IMG/VR virus record: IMGVR_UViG_3300009183_000346
Coordinates: 1 to 24,773 of that record
Source of the DNA: a virus
Length of the DNA: 24,773 bases
Strand: one strand, 5' to 3'
The notes under the pieces were generated by a model. It did not search any database. It saw only the letters and a list, made by a program, of their open reading frames with translations, and had not been told where the DNA came from. Below, in pieces: positions 1-6,689 of the stretch (position 1 is the first letter of the stretch; every line of letters starts with the position of its first letter). A program made the position numbers and the translations under genes.

Positions 1-67
1 CCCCGTAAACCTTCCAGTCGGTAGATGGTGCAGGTTCTTTTTGAATGTAGAAGTTTTGGAGGTTCAT
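1..67 (-). CDS. Partial CDS at left edge, N-terminus only
   Basis: Only the first 22 residues are in the window, beginning MNLQNFYIQK. The ATG overlaps the stop of the upstream 46-residue gene as ATGA, the same coupling used by its neighbours, which supports this start. It follows a run of small membrane proteins in the late minus-strand operon, where tail or lysis genes would be expected. The fragment is too short to assign a function. Confidence 0.6.
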   Translation of the reverse strand, partial: MNLQNFYIQKEPAPSTDWKVYG

Positions 68-204
68 TTGCCCACCTTCAGGCTGTTCGCTTGCACACCC
101 TTGAACGGCATCGTCAGGAACGCAAGCACACTAGACACCGCAGCGGAGACACCAGCCGCTACCGCCTTGCTTCCGTACAGTGCAAGCACTTTATCGTCAG
201 TCAT
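64..204 (-). CDS. Very small membrane protein (46 aa)
   Basis: A 46-residue ORF starts MTDDKVLALYG. It has one hydrophobic stretch at about residues 14-32, rich in Ala, Val and Ser, and a short basic/polar tail. Its ATG overlaps the TGA of the upstream membrane protein (ATGA) and its own stop overlaps the next start the same way, so it sits in a translationally coupled chain. One short segment plus its place among three other membrane proteins fits a holin, antiholin or other lysis accessory, but no family is recognised. It is a small gene that is easily missed. Confidence 0.6.
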   Translation of the reverse strand: MTDDKVLALYGSKAVAAGVSAAVSSVLAFLTMPFKGVQANSLKVGK

Positions 205-497
205 TTACATTCACCTTTGGCTATCGTTTTCCATCTCATTCTATGCCAAACGAATGCCCATGAAAACAATCCAGCAAGTCCTACATTTAACACTATCTCA
301 GAAACAGATGGGGTTGATAACGACAAGAGGTTCATCAATGCACCAGCGGCAATCATAGCAAGAGACAGTTTTACAAACAACCGTAAGTGTAAAGCCATAC
401 TTGACAGAGGGCTGTGGTCTGCTTGAAGCATGGCAATAAAACCAGTTATTGATACTGCAATTATGCCTGACGCTATGGCATTAACCAGCGTTGCCAT
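201..497 (-). CDS. Putative phage membrane protein, holin candidate
   Basis: A 98-residue protein with three hydrophobic segments at about residues 5-24, 41-62 and 67-85 and a basic C-terminus (KTIAKGECK). A good ribosome-binding site (AGGTAAAG) lies just upstream of the ATG. The gene overlaps both neighbours. Small size, several transmembrane helices and a charged tail are typical of holins, and the adjacent genes also encode small membrane proteins. I cannot place it in a named holin family, and an endolysin is not visible in the window. Confidence 0.65.
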   Translation of the reverse strand: MATLVNAIASGIIAVSITGFIAMLQADHSPLSSMALHLRLFVKLSLAMIAAGALMNLLSLSTPSVSEIVLNVGLAGLFSWAFVWHRMRWKTIAKGECK

Positions 498-798
498 TCT
501 TCTTTACCTCTGTTGTTGTTTTTGTTATTTGCAACTTCTCAGTAATGAACTCAACACCACGTAAACCAAGCGTCCCCATCAAAAAACTCAAACCAAGCAT
601 ATACTTAGGGTCATTGATTTTTAGTAGGTCAGCAATTATCGGAGTCAGATATGTTGCGCTTGCTGTACCAGACAGAACAGCAATTACTAGACCACCGATG
701 TTCTTGTGACTTTGCCGTGATACCCCAACAAGACTGCCAAAAAAGCCAGCAACAATCTGTTGTATCTCGTCTGAGCTCAGACCTCTATCAAATGACAT
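481..798 (-). CDS. Putative phage membrane protein, holin candidate
   Basis: A 105-residue protein with hydrophobic stretches at about residues 12-25, 34-58 and 66-80, rich in Gly/Ala/Ile/Leu, then a charged tail from about residue 83 (EKLQITKTT...). The start is supported by GGAG seven bases before the ATG. It overlaps the preceding gene by 11 bp and the next by 17 bp. The organisation (membrane segments followed by a hydrophilic C-terminus) resembles known phage holins such as the LydA type, but this is by architecture only. It may pair with one of the adjacent membrane proteins as holin/antiholin. Confidence 0.65.
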   Translation of the reverse strand: MSFDRGLSSDEIQQIVAGFFGSLVGVSRQSHKNIGGLVIAVLSGTASATYLTPIIADLLKINDPKYMLGLSFLMGTLGLRGVEFITEKLQITKTTTEVKKNGNAG

Positions 799-1144
799 CT
801 TCTGTCTCCCGTGTCGCTTTATTACGGCTGAGCACCGTTCCGACAGTTGTTATTTTCATCTCTTCTTCAAGTTGCTGGATAGCCGCCTGTTTGGCACTCT
901 GAAGTTGAAACGTTGGTACGTCTTTATCTTGACGTATAAAGAAGGCGATACAGGCACTAACTGCTGCTGGTACACCACCTTGAAGTCCTTCAATACAAGA
1001 GACAGTAAATGCCTTCATGACTAAGCCGAAAGATGCAGTGTCTGGAATGTGTTGTGTCTTCCAACTAGAGTCGAACTCAGGTCCGAAGCCAACCATAAAA
1101 GCACCTAGGGCTATCAAGAATAAACGTCCGTAAGCGATGTTCAT
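788..1144 (-). CDS. Small two-segment membrane protein
   Basis: A 118-residue protein with hydrophobic segments near residues 5-22 (LFLIALGAFMVGF) and 42-70, followed by a charged, probably cytoplasmic helix (QSAKQAAIQQLEEEMK). The ATG overlaps the stop of the head-closure gene (ATGA), so it is translated from the same message. It is the first of four consecutive small membrane proteins. The role is unknown: lysis, superinfection exclusion or virion membrane contact are possible, with lysis the most natural from context. Confidence 0.6.
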   Translation of the reverse strand: MNIAYGRLFLIALGAFMVGFGPEFDSSWKTQHIPDTASFGLVMKAFTVSCIEGLQGGVPAAVSACIAFFIRQDKDVPTFQLQSAKQAAIQQLEEEMKITTVGTVLSRNKATRETEDVI

Positions 1145-1533
1145 AGGGCATCTACTCCAGTATCAGAAACAACGTCAGCATCAGCGATAAGCAATAAAGC
1201 ATCTGAACGACCGTAGTCCACAGACTTGATATTAAACACTCTTTGCCTCATCGTCCCACTTACAACTTTAACTCTGTCCTTGGGCATCAGGGAGGTTCCT
1301 GTGGGCATATAAATCTGCCAGTTGCTTCTAGCCTGTAGTACTCCACCTTCAAGGGATTCTTTACCGTCAGTAAAAACTATTCTTGCTTTAACTGCCTTGA
1401 CGAGTCGCCAATCAGATGTGATTCCACCCATGCCGTCAGACTGCGGTAAGTCACGAAGTACTTGTACCTCCGTACTGCATGCACGGCGTACCATCTCAGC
1501 ACGGATTGGTGATAGAGCATCTTGGTTAAACAT
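1141..1533 (-). CDS. Head-tail joining (head-closure) protein
   Basis: A protein of about 130 residues reading MFNQDALSPIR from the ATG at 1533. A TTG seven codons earlier (1554) is possible, but neither start has a clear ribosome-binding site. The pattern VQVLRD...DGMGG...W...V...RIVF, then KDRVKV...RVFNIKSV, is characteristic of the small beta-barrel head-tail joining proteins of siphoviruses (SPP1 gp16-like head closure). It would form the ring between the connector and the tail. It lies directly downstream of the connector gene but is separated from it by a strong terminator, so it may need read-through or its own promoter. Confidence 0.6.
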   Translation of the reverse strand: MFNQDALSPIRAEMVRRACSTEVQVLRDLPQSDGMGGITSDWRLVKAVKARIVFTDGKESLEGGVLQARSNWQIYMPTGTSLMPKDRVKVVSGTMRQRVFNIKSVDYGRSDALLLIADADVVSDTGVDAL

Positions 1534-1583
1534 AGACAAGATAAATGTACACAAAGTCTGAACACATATCTATGGAATCTGCG

Positions 1584-1612
1584 TTGACAGTAGTCTGCAT
1601 AGGGTGTAGTAT
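1584..1612 (+). promoter_or_regulatory. Sigma-70-type promoter, antisense orientation
   Basis: TTGACA at 1584-1589, a 17-bp spacer, and TAGTAT at 1607-1612. This matches the spacing of the other promoters in the window. Transcription would begin near 1619 and run straight into the hairpin at 1637-1668, giving a transcript of about 50 nt, or antisense RNA to the connector gene if it reads through. Confidence 0.45.
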
Positions 1613-1636
1613 CTCTACGGTGTGTTTCGCATGGAA

Positions 1637-1668
1637 AAAAAAGACCTACCGGAAGGTAGGTCTTTTTT
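1637..1668. terminator. Bidirectional rho-independent terminator
   Basis: The stem GACCTACC / GGTAGGTC with a GGAA loop is extended by six A-T pairs, giving 14 paired bases with U-tracts in both directions. The TAA stop of the connector gene (1667-1669) lies in the tract. It should stop or attenuate minus-strand transcription after the connector gene and also terminate any plus-strand RNA. Confidence 0.85.
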
Positions 1669-2143
1669 AGTAGATGTTGTATGGACGGTATCTTTCAGCC
1701 GTCTTTAAACAGTTTTCGTACAACTGATTCATCTTGATGTCAACAGACTCATCTTTAGAATCAGCAAACTCGGTACAGCGTTGGGCTTTTAGTAGCCATC
1801 CACGCCAAGCGGCTCGCTTGACATCGTAACGTTCAGTCCAAGCCGAACCATAGTCAGCCCATTCAATTGTTCCATCTGTTTGCAACTTCCCTTTATACGG
1901 ATTTGTTGTCCATGATGGTTCTGTCGCACCAGATATCCCTGCTAGAACACAGATAAATATTCTCCCTGAACGAGTAGCAGGAAACACTATGTCATCAATG
2001 TCGTATGCTGTACTTTGTTCCCAAAGGTAGCCACGTTGGCTTTCATCAACTAGAGTCAACAAATCATCTGACGACAAAACAGGTTGCCTTTCAGCACTGC
2101 ACATACGTGCTAGGTCTAAAGCGATTTGTTCTCTTGTTTTCAT
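1667..2143 (-). CDS. Head-tail connector (adaptor) protein with inserted beta domain
   Basis: 158 residues. The N-terminus (SSDDLLTLVDESQRGYLW) and C-terminus (YDVKRAAWRGWLLKA...NCLKTAERYRP) match the helical head-tail connector family of siphoviruses, which docks under the portal. Between them, about residues 40-100, is a beta-rich insert reading TAYDIDDIVFP...GIFSGATEPSW-like (here AGISGATEPSW...DGTIEWADYG), a module I know from many phage virion proteins and carbohydrate-binding-like repeats. The gene lies between the probable decoration protein and a strong terminator. The connector call is moderately secure. Surface exposure of the insert is an inference. Confidence 0.6.
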   Translation of the reverse strand: MKTREQIALDLARMCSAERQPVLSSDDLLTLVDESQRGYLWEQSTAYDIDDIVFPATRSGRIFICVLAGISGATEPSWTTNPYKGKLQTDGTIEWADYGSAWTERYDVKRAAWRGWLLKAQRCTEFADSKDESVDIKMNQLYENCLKTAERYRPYNIY

Positions 2144-2155
2144 ATGTTAGAGACC

Positions 2156-2190
2156 AAGTGGGCAGGTGGGATTTTCCCACCTGCCCACTT
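2156..2190. other. Perfect 15-bp intercistronic hairpin
   Basis: AAGTGGGCAGGTGGG (2156-2170) and its exact complement (2176-2190) enclose an ATTTT loop. It lies between the decoration and connector genes. There is no U-tract on the minus-strand side, so it is not a classical terminator. It may stabilise or punctuate the capsid mRNA. Confidence 0.8.
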
Positions 2191-2195
2191 ATGGA

Positions 2196-2630
2196 TTACA
2201 GAATAATTTCTGTTCCGGTTACGCCACGGGTTGCAGCCGTAAAAGGTGCTTCCTTCTGGCGGGACAAATCACCCCAAGCAGCAGCGAGAGTTGCAGCAGC
2301 ACCAGCCGTGAGAGCCAGTTTGATGTAACGCTTGCGCTTGCGGGTGTCAAGTTGGAATGCCCAAATCTTGCCGTTATCGGTTGTAGCCGTAACGGTAAGA
2401 GTCGTGGTACCAGCAACATCAGCGTAGGTGCTGTTGTCATCGGACTCAGTCAACTTAAAGTTACCAGAGGTGATGTTTGCCCCAACGCTACCAAAGTAGA
2501 CGTAGACGGTAGCCCAGTCTGCCTTAACGCCAGACTGAACAGTGTCAAGAGCAGTCGTTGTGAATGCAGCACCGTTTGCGGAAACGGGTGCAAGCATCGT
2601 CATGATTTTGCTATCTTGCGAACTAACCAT
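2196..2630 (-). CDS. Putative capsid decoration / head structural protein
   Basis: 144 residues, beta-rich, with the pattern VYFGSVGANITSGNFKLTES, DDNSTYADVAGT, then AFQLDTRKRKRYIKLALT and a small-residue region ending in RGVTGTEIIL. I recognise this pattern from small proteins that sit directly downstream of the major capsid gene in many siphoviruses, where decoration or head-stabilising proteins are usually found. GAGGA precedes the ATG. Hairpins flank the gene on both sides. The name rests mainly on position, length and sequence style, so it could instead be another minor virion protein. Confidence 0.5.
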   Translation of the reverse strand: MVSSQDSKIMTMLAPVSANGAAFTTTALDTVQSGVKADWATVYVYFGSVGANITSGNFKLTESDDNSTYADVAGTTTLTVTATTDNGKIWAFQLDTRKRKRYIKLALTAGAAATLAAAWGDLSRQKEAPFTAATRGVTGTEIIL

Positions 2631-2642
2631 AGTTTTATCCTC

Positions 2643-2667
2643 AGCCTAGGGGACTAACCCCTAGGCT
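2643..2667. other. Perfect 10-bp hairpin between capsid and decoration genes
   Basis: AGCCTAGGGG and CCCCTAGGCT enclose an ACTAA loop, between the major capsid stop and the ribosome-binding site of the next gene on the minus strand. It has no U-tract. It is likely an mRNA stability or processing element, or a weak attenuator, setting the ratio of capsid to downstream proteins. Confidence 0.75.
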
Positions 2668-2680
2668 AATTTCAAAGTGA

Positions 2681-4042
2681 TTACGAAGCAGCCGTAATCA
2701 GACCAACGATAGGACCCGGCTGGCGAAGAGCCGCAGTTGACGAAGCGTTTCCAACGTCATGGACGTTGATATCGTAACGCTGTGTACCACGGAGGGTCAA
2801 CTCATCGGTCGTGAAGGCAGCATGCTCGGAAAGAGCAAGCGTAACGTCACGGCGGTCACCAAGCATAGAGCCAAGGCGAAGGTCGCCAAGGAGACAACAT
2901 ACCTGTGAGTTAGCCTCATCCTTAGGCATAACCTGTGCAAACTCCACTGGGTAACCCATGAAGTATTGGCGTGGGATGCCGTTGATGATTTCGGTCGAAG
3001 TAACACCACCAGTTGCTTCAGCCAACTTACACATGACCTCATGGTAGAAGGAGCGGTGAACAATCCACCGTGCACCAGCACCGTCAGCGTACTGTGGAAG
3101 ACGACCGATAACCTTGCGGAAGTCGGACAGAATCAACTCAGAATACTGGTTTCCTGTTCCAACTACGAGACCAGCGATGTTGGCGATGGTTCCGTCAAGA
3201 CCCTTGATTTTCTCACGGATACCAACGATACCACCGTATGTGGAAGTACCATCACCGTTGAAGCCAGCGTTGTCTTCAGCGTTTGCAAATGCATATGCGA
3301 TTTCGTCGGAAACCGTGTTTGCAATTTCAATCGTGGAGTCTTCGTTGAGTTCAGCAGTCAACTTAGCAATAACGCCAAGTTTCTTGGTTACCAAGCGAAC
3401 ACGGTCCCAGTTGAGTTCGGACTCGTTGATGGTTGCGCCTTCTCCAACGTAGAACGCTGTCAAGCCACCCTTACGGCGTGGGCGGGACTGCGTGTCAGAG
3501 GTCATAGGAACAACACGGGTCAGACGGCGGAACACACCATACTGCTCACGGAGGTCGATGAGGTCGTTGAGGAACTCTTCAGGAACAAGGAATCCACCGA
3601 CTTCGTTCTCGAACTCGTTGTGACCCTTGATTTCAATTCCACGCTCACGGCACCATGTTGCTGCCTTAGCATTTCCAGCAGGTCCACCAAGGAACCATTG
3701 TCCAAAGCGGTAAGCCTTGAGTGCGCGCTCCTGTTGCGTAGTACCAGCAAAGTTGGTAACACGGTTTCCAGCAGGGAGGCGGAGTGCCTTCATTGCATCA
3801 ACTTCAGCACGGTCAGCAGCAGACTTTACTGCTGGTTCTGGCTTAGGTGCTTCGTATGGAAGTGCATTTGTCTCGGAGATGGAGCGCAGGGATTTGATAC
3901 GGAGGGAAATGCCTTCATTCTCTTCAATCAAAGTTGCGGCATCTGCCGGGTCAAGGTTCATGTCTGCGAGAATAGCCTGAGCGGTAGCCTTGTTGGCTTC
4001 CATCTTGGACTCAAGCGAGTTGATACGGGAAATAATATCCAT
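2681..4042 (-). CDS. Major capsid protein, HK97 fold
   Basis: 453 residues. The N-terminal ~115 residues are helical and charged (RINSLESKMEANK...), typical of the delta/scaffold domain removed during maturation. The main domain follows with EVGGFLVPEEFLNDLIDL, a classic HK97-family entry sequence, then VVPMTSDTQSRP, GEGATINESE and VTKKLGVIAKLTAELNEDS. The C-terminal AELNEDS...GDGTSTYGGIVGI, GDLRLGSMLGDRRDVTLALSEHAAFTTDELTLRG blocks are also typical. It lies directly downstream of the prohead protease and is preceded by AGAAAGG before the ATG. Confidence 0.93.
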   Translation of the reverse strand: MDIISRINSLESKMEANKATAQAILADMNLDPADAATLIEENEGISLRIKSLRSISETNALPYEAPKPEPAVKSAADRAEVDAMKALRLPAGNRVTNFAGTTQQERALKAYRFGQWFLGGPAGNAKAATWCRERGIEIKGHNEFENEVGGFLVPEEFLNDLIDLREQYGVFRRLTRVVPMTSDTQSRPRRKGGLTAFYVGEGATINESELNWDRVRLVTKKLGVIAKLTAELNEDSTIEIANTVSDEIAYAFANAEDNAGFNGDGTSTYGGIVGIREKIKGLDGTIANIAGLVVGTGNQYSELILSDFRKVIGRLPQYADGAGARWIVHRSFYHEVMCKLAEATGGVTSTEIINGIPRQYFMGYPVEFAQVMPKDEANSQVCCLLGDLRLGSMLGDRRDVTLALSEHAAFTTDELTLRGTQRYDINVHDVGNASSTAALRQPGPIVGLITAAS

Positions 4043-4054
4043 ATCTATACCTTT

Positions 4055-5767
4055 CTAGTTTTGCATTCTCTGTGCGAGAAGTTTGCGGGTCAGTTCATCT
4101 CGCATGCGACGAGCTTGCTCATCATCATACGATTTGACATCTTCCTGAACTGGTTCTTCAGTCTCTTCTGTTGCTTCCACAACTTCAGTTTCTACTACTA
4201 CCAATTCTTCAGCGGTTTCAGTAACAACTTCATCAGTCACTACTGGCTCAGCGTCTTCTGTTGTTTGTTCAACAACTTCTTCCACTGGTTGAACATCTGC
4301 TGACTTAAAGTCAACTTCGTCCACTTCGGCTTCTTCCACTGCATCGCACAGTGCCTTCCACCCATGAGAAGCAAGCATTTTTGCTTCCCGGCGAGAAAGA
4401 CTGAGTACCTCACGCACCCGTCGCTCGAATTCCGTAACGCTAGTCGGCTTGGACTTAGCGAAAATACACTTTAGGTCAACCGCTTCCTTCATAGGACGCT
4501 TGCGGCTGTACATATAACTACGTAACATCGTACCGAAGGTATCAACATTGTTCATGAGGGTTGAATGGTATTCATCCATATCCTCTTCTTCAACTTCACC
4601 TTCATTGAGTGCTGTTAGCATCTCTTGGTAAGCCATCATCAAGTGAGAAAGGATGCTTGACAGACCTTGTGCGTCTACGCCTTCCATCTCTCGCTCTGAG
4701 TACATAGGAGGCATACCACCACCACCCATCATCTCGTCAGGCTCGCCACGGTATGGACGCTTCTTGCCGGGTCCACACATATCCATTGCATCTTCTTCTT
4801 CAATGAGTCCGTAACCCATGCCGTAACCCGCCATTTCATCGGCTGATGGACGGTTGGACATTACACGCTTTTTACGTGGGTACATCCAAGAATATGTATT
4901 TACTTCAGGCATTCGCATCTTAGGTTTCACCGCTGGCATAGGCATCATCTGAGGTTTAGGGTAACCACCGCCACATTTCATAGGATTTTCTATCTTCGTC
5001 AATGTACCTGCTCGATGAACAGTAAGCACATCCGACAACTCTTCATCACCATCGTTGTTAGTTGCAAAGACACGCACCTGATAAGCAGGTTGTGCTTCCG
5101 TACCCATCATTGGCTTTCCGGCTGGCTTAGGTGATACTTGACCATTCGTGGATACAGCAGTAATACGTCCTTGCGCCATGCCACCAGATGACTGCCAACG
5201 AACATTGTCGCCGACCTTCAAGTCACCGACTTCAGCCTTGAACTCATCAGTGCTTACAAGGCTTGCAAAGTTAGATAAAGACTTAGCAAAAGCAAGGTTA
5301 CGTGGTTCAGCAGGACGTGGTGTAAGGCTTGCTTCAGCAAGAGGCCATACTGTCAATAGATTTGAGTCACCATCAAAAGACTTCTCACGAACAACAAGAT
5401 GACCAGCCGCTCCACTTGAAAATCCTAAACGACCTTCAACTGCAAGCCGCTTAATCATTTCTCGATACTGGTCGGACATTTGAATCTGACCTTCGTACCA
5501 AAGTCCTGCTTCCTTGACAACTATTCGACCTGCGCCGACAGCCTTCTTACCAACGACCGGGTCCATACCGTGAGCATAGTAGAGATTCATCGGCATAGAA
5601 TCACCTATCTTCAACGGTCGCCCAAAGTCACACTGAGGTGAAAAGACATCGCCTTCAAGGTCTTTGCCACCAAAGCGTATAAGGTAACCACGGACTTTAC
5701 CGTCTGTGGTGGCTTTTACTTCATCGCCAAAGCGAATCACAATTTCGTTGTCGTAATCTACTGACAT
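4055..5767 (-). CDS. Prohead maturation protease (S78) with Tudor-like insert and acidic tail
   Basis: 570 residues, far longer than a minimal HK97 protease. Residues ~8-160 carry the protease: GYLIRFG, catalytic His66 in YYAHGMD, and the Ser117/118 region GRLGFSSGA, then PLAEASLTPRPAEPRN. Residues ~183-259 (VGDNVRWQSSGG...GTEAQPAYQVRV...ELSDVLTVHR...LTKI) look like the hypervirulence-associated Tudor module seen in some phage proteases. Residues ~265-380 are Met/Gly/Pro-rich, and the last ~100 are strongly acidic with many Glu and Val. It should cleave the capsid delta domain. The acidic tail could act as scaffold. Confidence 0.87.
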   Translation of the reverse strand: MSVDYDNEIVIRFGDEVKATTDGKVRGYLIRFGGKDLEGDVFSPQCDFGRPLKIGDSMPMNLYYAHGMDPVVGKKAVGAGRIVVKEAGLWYEGQIQMSDQYREMIKRLAVEGRLGFSSGAAGHLVVREKSFDGDSNLLTVWPLAEASLTPRPAEPRNLAFAKSLSNFASLVSTDEFKAEVGDLKVGDNVRWQSSGGMAQGRITAVSTNGQVSPKPAGKPMMGTEAQPAYQVRVFATNNDGDEELSDVLTVHRAGTLTKIENPMKCGGGYPKPQMMPMPAVKPKMRMPEVNTYSWMYPRKKRVMSNRPSADEMAGYGMGYGLIEEEDAMDMCGPGKKRPYRGEPDEMMGGGGMPPMYSEREMEGVDAQGLSSILSHLMMAYQEMLTALNEGEVEEEDMDEYHSTLMNNVDTFGTMLRSYMYSRKRPMKEAVDLKCIFAKSKPTSVTEFERRVREVLSLSRREAKMLASHGWKALCDAVEEAEVDEVDFKSADVQPVEEVVEQTTEDAEPVVTDEVVTETAEELVVVETEVVEATEETEEPVQEDVKSYDDEQARRMRDELTRKLLAQRMQN

Positions 5768-5792
5768 AGTTCTTTCATATCCTCTGCAAACG

Positions 5793-6689
5793 TCACGCTT
5801 GTTCAGAATTGTCTTCGTCTACAGTTAGTAATACATTTAGTGAATCACCTTTCAACCACTTTGCGTATCTCCCGTCACCAAGGACGGACTTCGCTTCGTA
5901 GGTTGGCAGTAATTCGAACGCTTCATCCGCTGATTTAATGGACTTCACTTCTTCTGCAACATCATTTAAATAAAACAACGGAACACACTTGCAACCACTT
6001 CCGTGAGTCGTAAACGAACTAGTTAAATTAATATCTGTTCCGTGTACAAACCAGCATTCTGCTTTTGTCGTCACGTCGCAAGGGGTAACCGTCACACATT
6101 TGACGTTCTTGTCCCTTATAGTCAAGCGGACTACATCAGTAAAGATGTTTTTTGCAGCTTCAGTAAACACAGAAATTATATTGGATACAAAGTCTTCATC
6201 TGCATCAGCAATAGCCGACATAATTAATTCATGTGGTTGACTAAATGAAATATTGTTTGCTAACCTAGCATTGTCAACTATAGTCTCTATTTCACATTCC
6301 ATCTGATAGTCAAGTTCAGGTGTGAATAGTTGCTTCAGGAAGTCACTTGCTTCTTCGTCACTGATTAACTGCTTGCCATTAAGCACTTCAGAACTTTCAT
6401 TTAGTTCTTCAATAATCAGAGTCGCAAGGGATGACTTCGTCTCATCAAACTTATCAAGCATCAGACTAGCGGTCGTGACAACTATGGTTTGCAGTCTACG
6501 CAAAAGTATTGCTGATGTCTGGGCATCAAGACCACTCATTTTGACCATAGTGCCGATGGCGTCAATAGATTCTCGTTGTTTTTTAAATTTATCTTTGAGT
6601 TGTTTGACTATGCGATTTACGCTCTGGTCGTACTCATCACTGAGGCTTCTCATAATGAGTAGTGCTTCGTCTACACGTTCCGTGCTCAT
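5793..6689 (-). CDS. Putative MuF/VG15-like minor head protein
   Basis: 298 residues between the portal and protease genes, with its ATG overlapping the portal stop (ATGA). The first ~190 residues are mostly helical. A Cys/His-rich region follows: Cys198, Cys204, Cys212, His216, His229, Cys233 and Cys235, ending THGSGCKCVPLFY. This resembles the C-terminal cysteine/histidine cluster of phage minor capsid proteins of the MuF (Mu gpF / SPP1 gp7) and actinophage VG15 kinds. The following YAKWLKGD also fits. Such proteins sit inside the head near the portal. The match is by motif and location only. Confidence 0.6.
   Translation of the reverse strand: MSTERVDEALLIMRSLSDEYDQSVNRIVKQLKDKFKKQRESIDAIGTMVKMSGLDAQTSAILLRRLQTIVVTTASLMLDKFDETKSSLATLIIEELNESSEVLNGKQLISDEEASDFLKQLFTPELDYQMECEIETIVDNARLANNISFSQPHELIMSAIADADEDFVSNIISVFTEAAKNIFTDVVRLTIRDKNVKCVTVTPCDVTTKAECWFVHGTDINLTSSFTTHGSGCKCVPLFYLNDVAEEVKSIKSADEAFELLPTYEAKSVLGDGRYAKWLKGDSLNVLLTVDEDNSEQA

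Noticed and set aside
1631-1708. Short ORF starting ATGGAA across the terminator hairpin
   Set aside because: It would be translated only from a read-through of the terminator, and its codons come from the A-run and hairpin; a chance ORF.
2966-4303. Long open frame on the plus strand (445 codons) antisense to the capsid and protease genes
   Set aside because: The opposite strand encodes a clear HK97 capsid protein and the end of the protease. The antisense frame is Cys/Ser-rich with no recognisable domain and no ribosome-binding site, so it is a shadow of codon bias.
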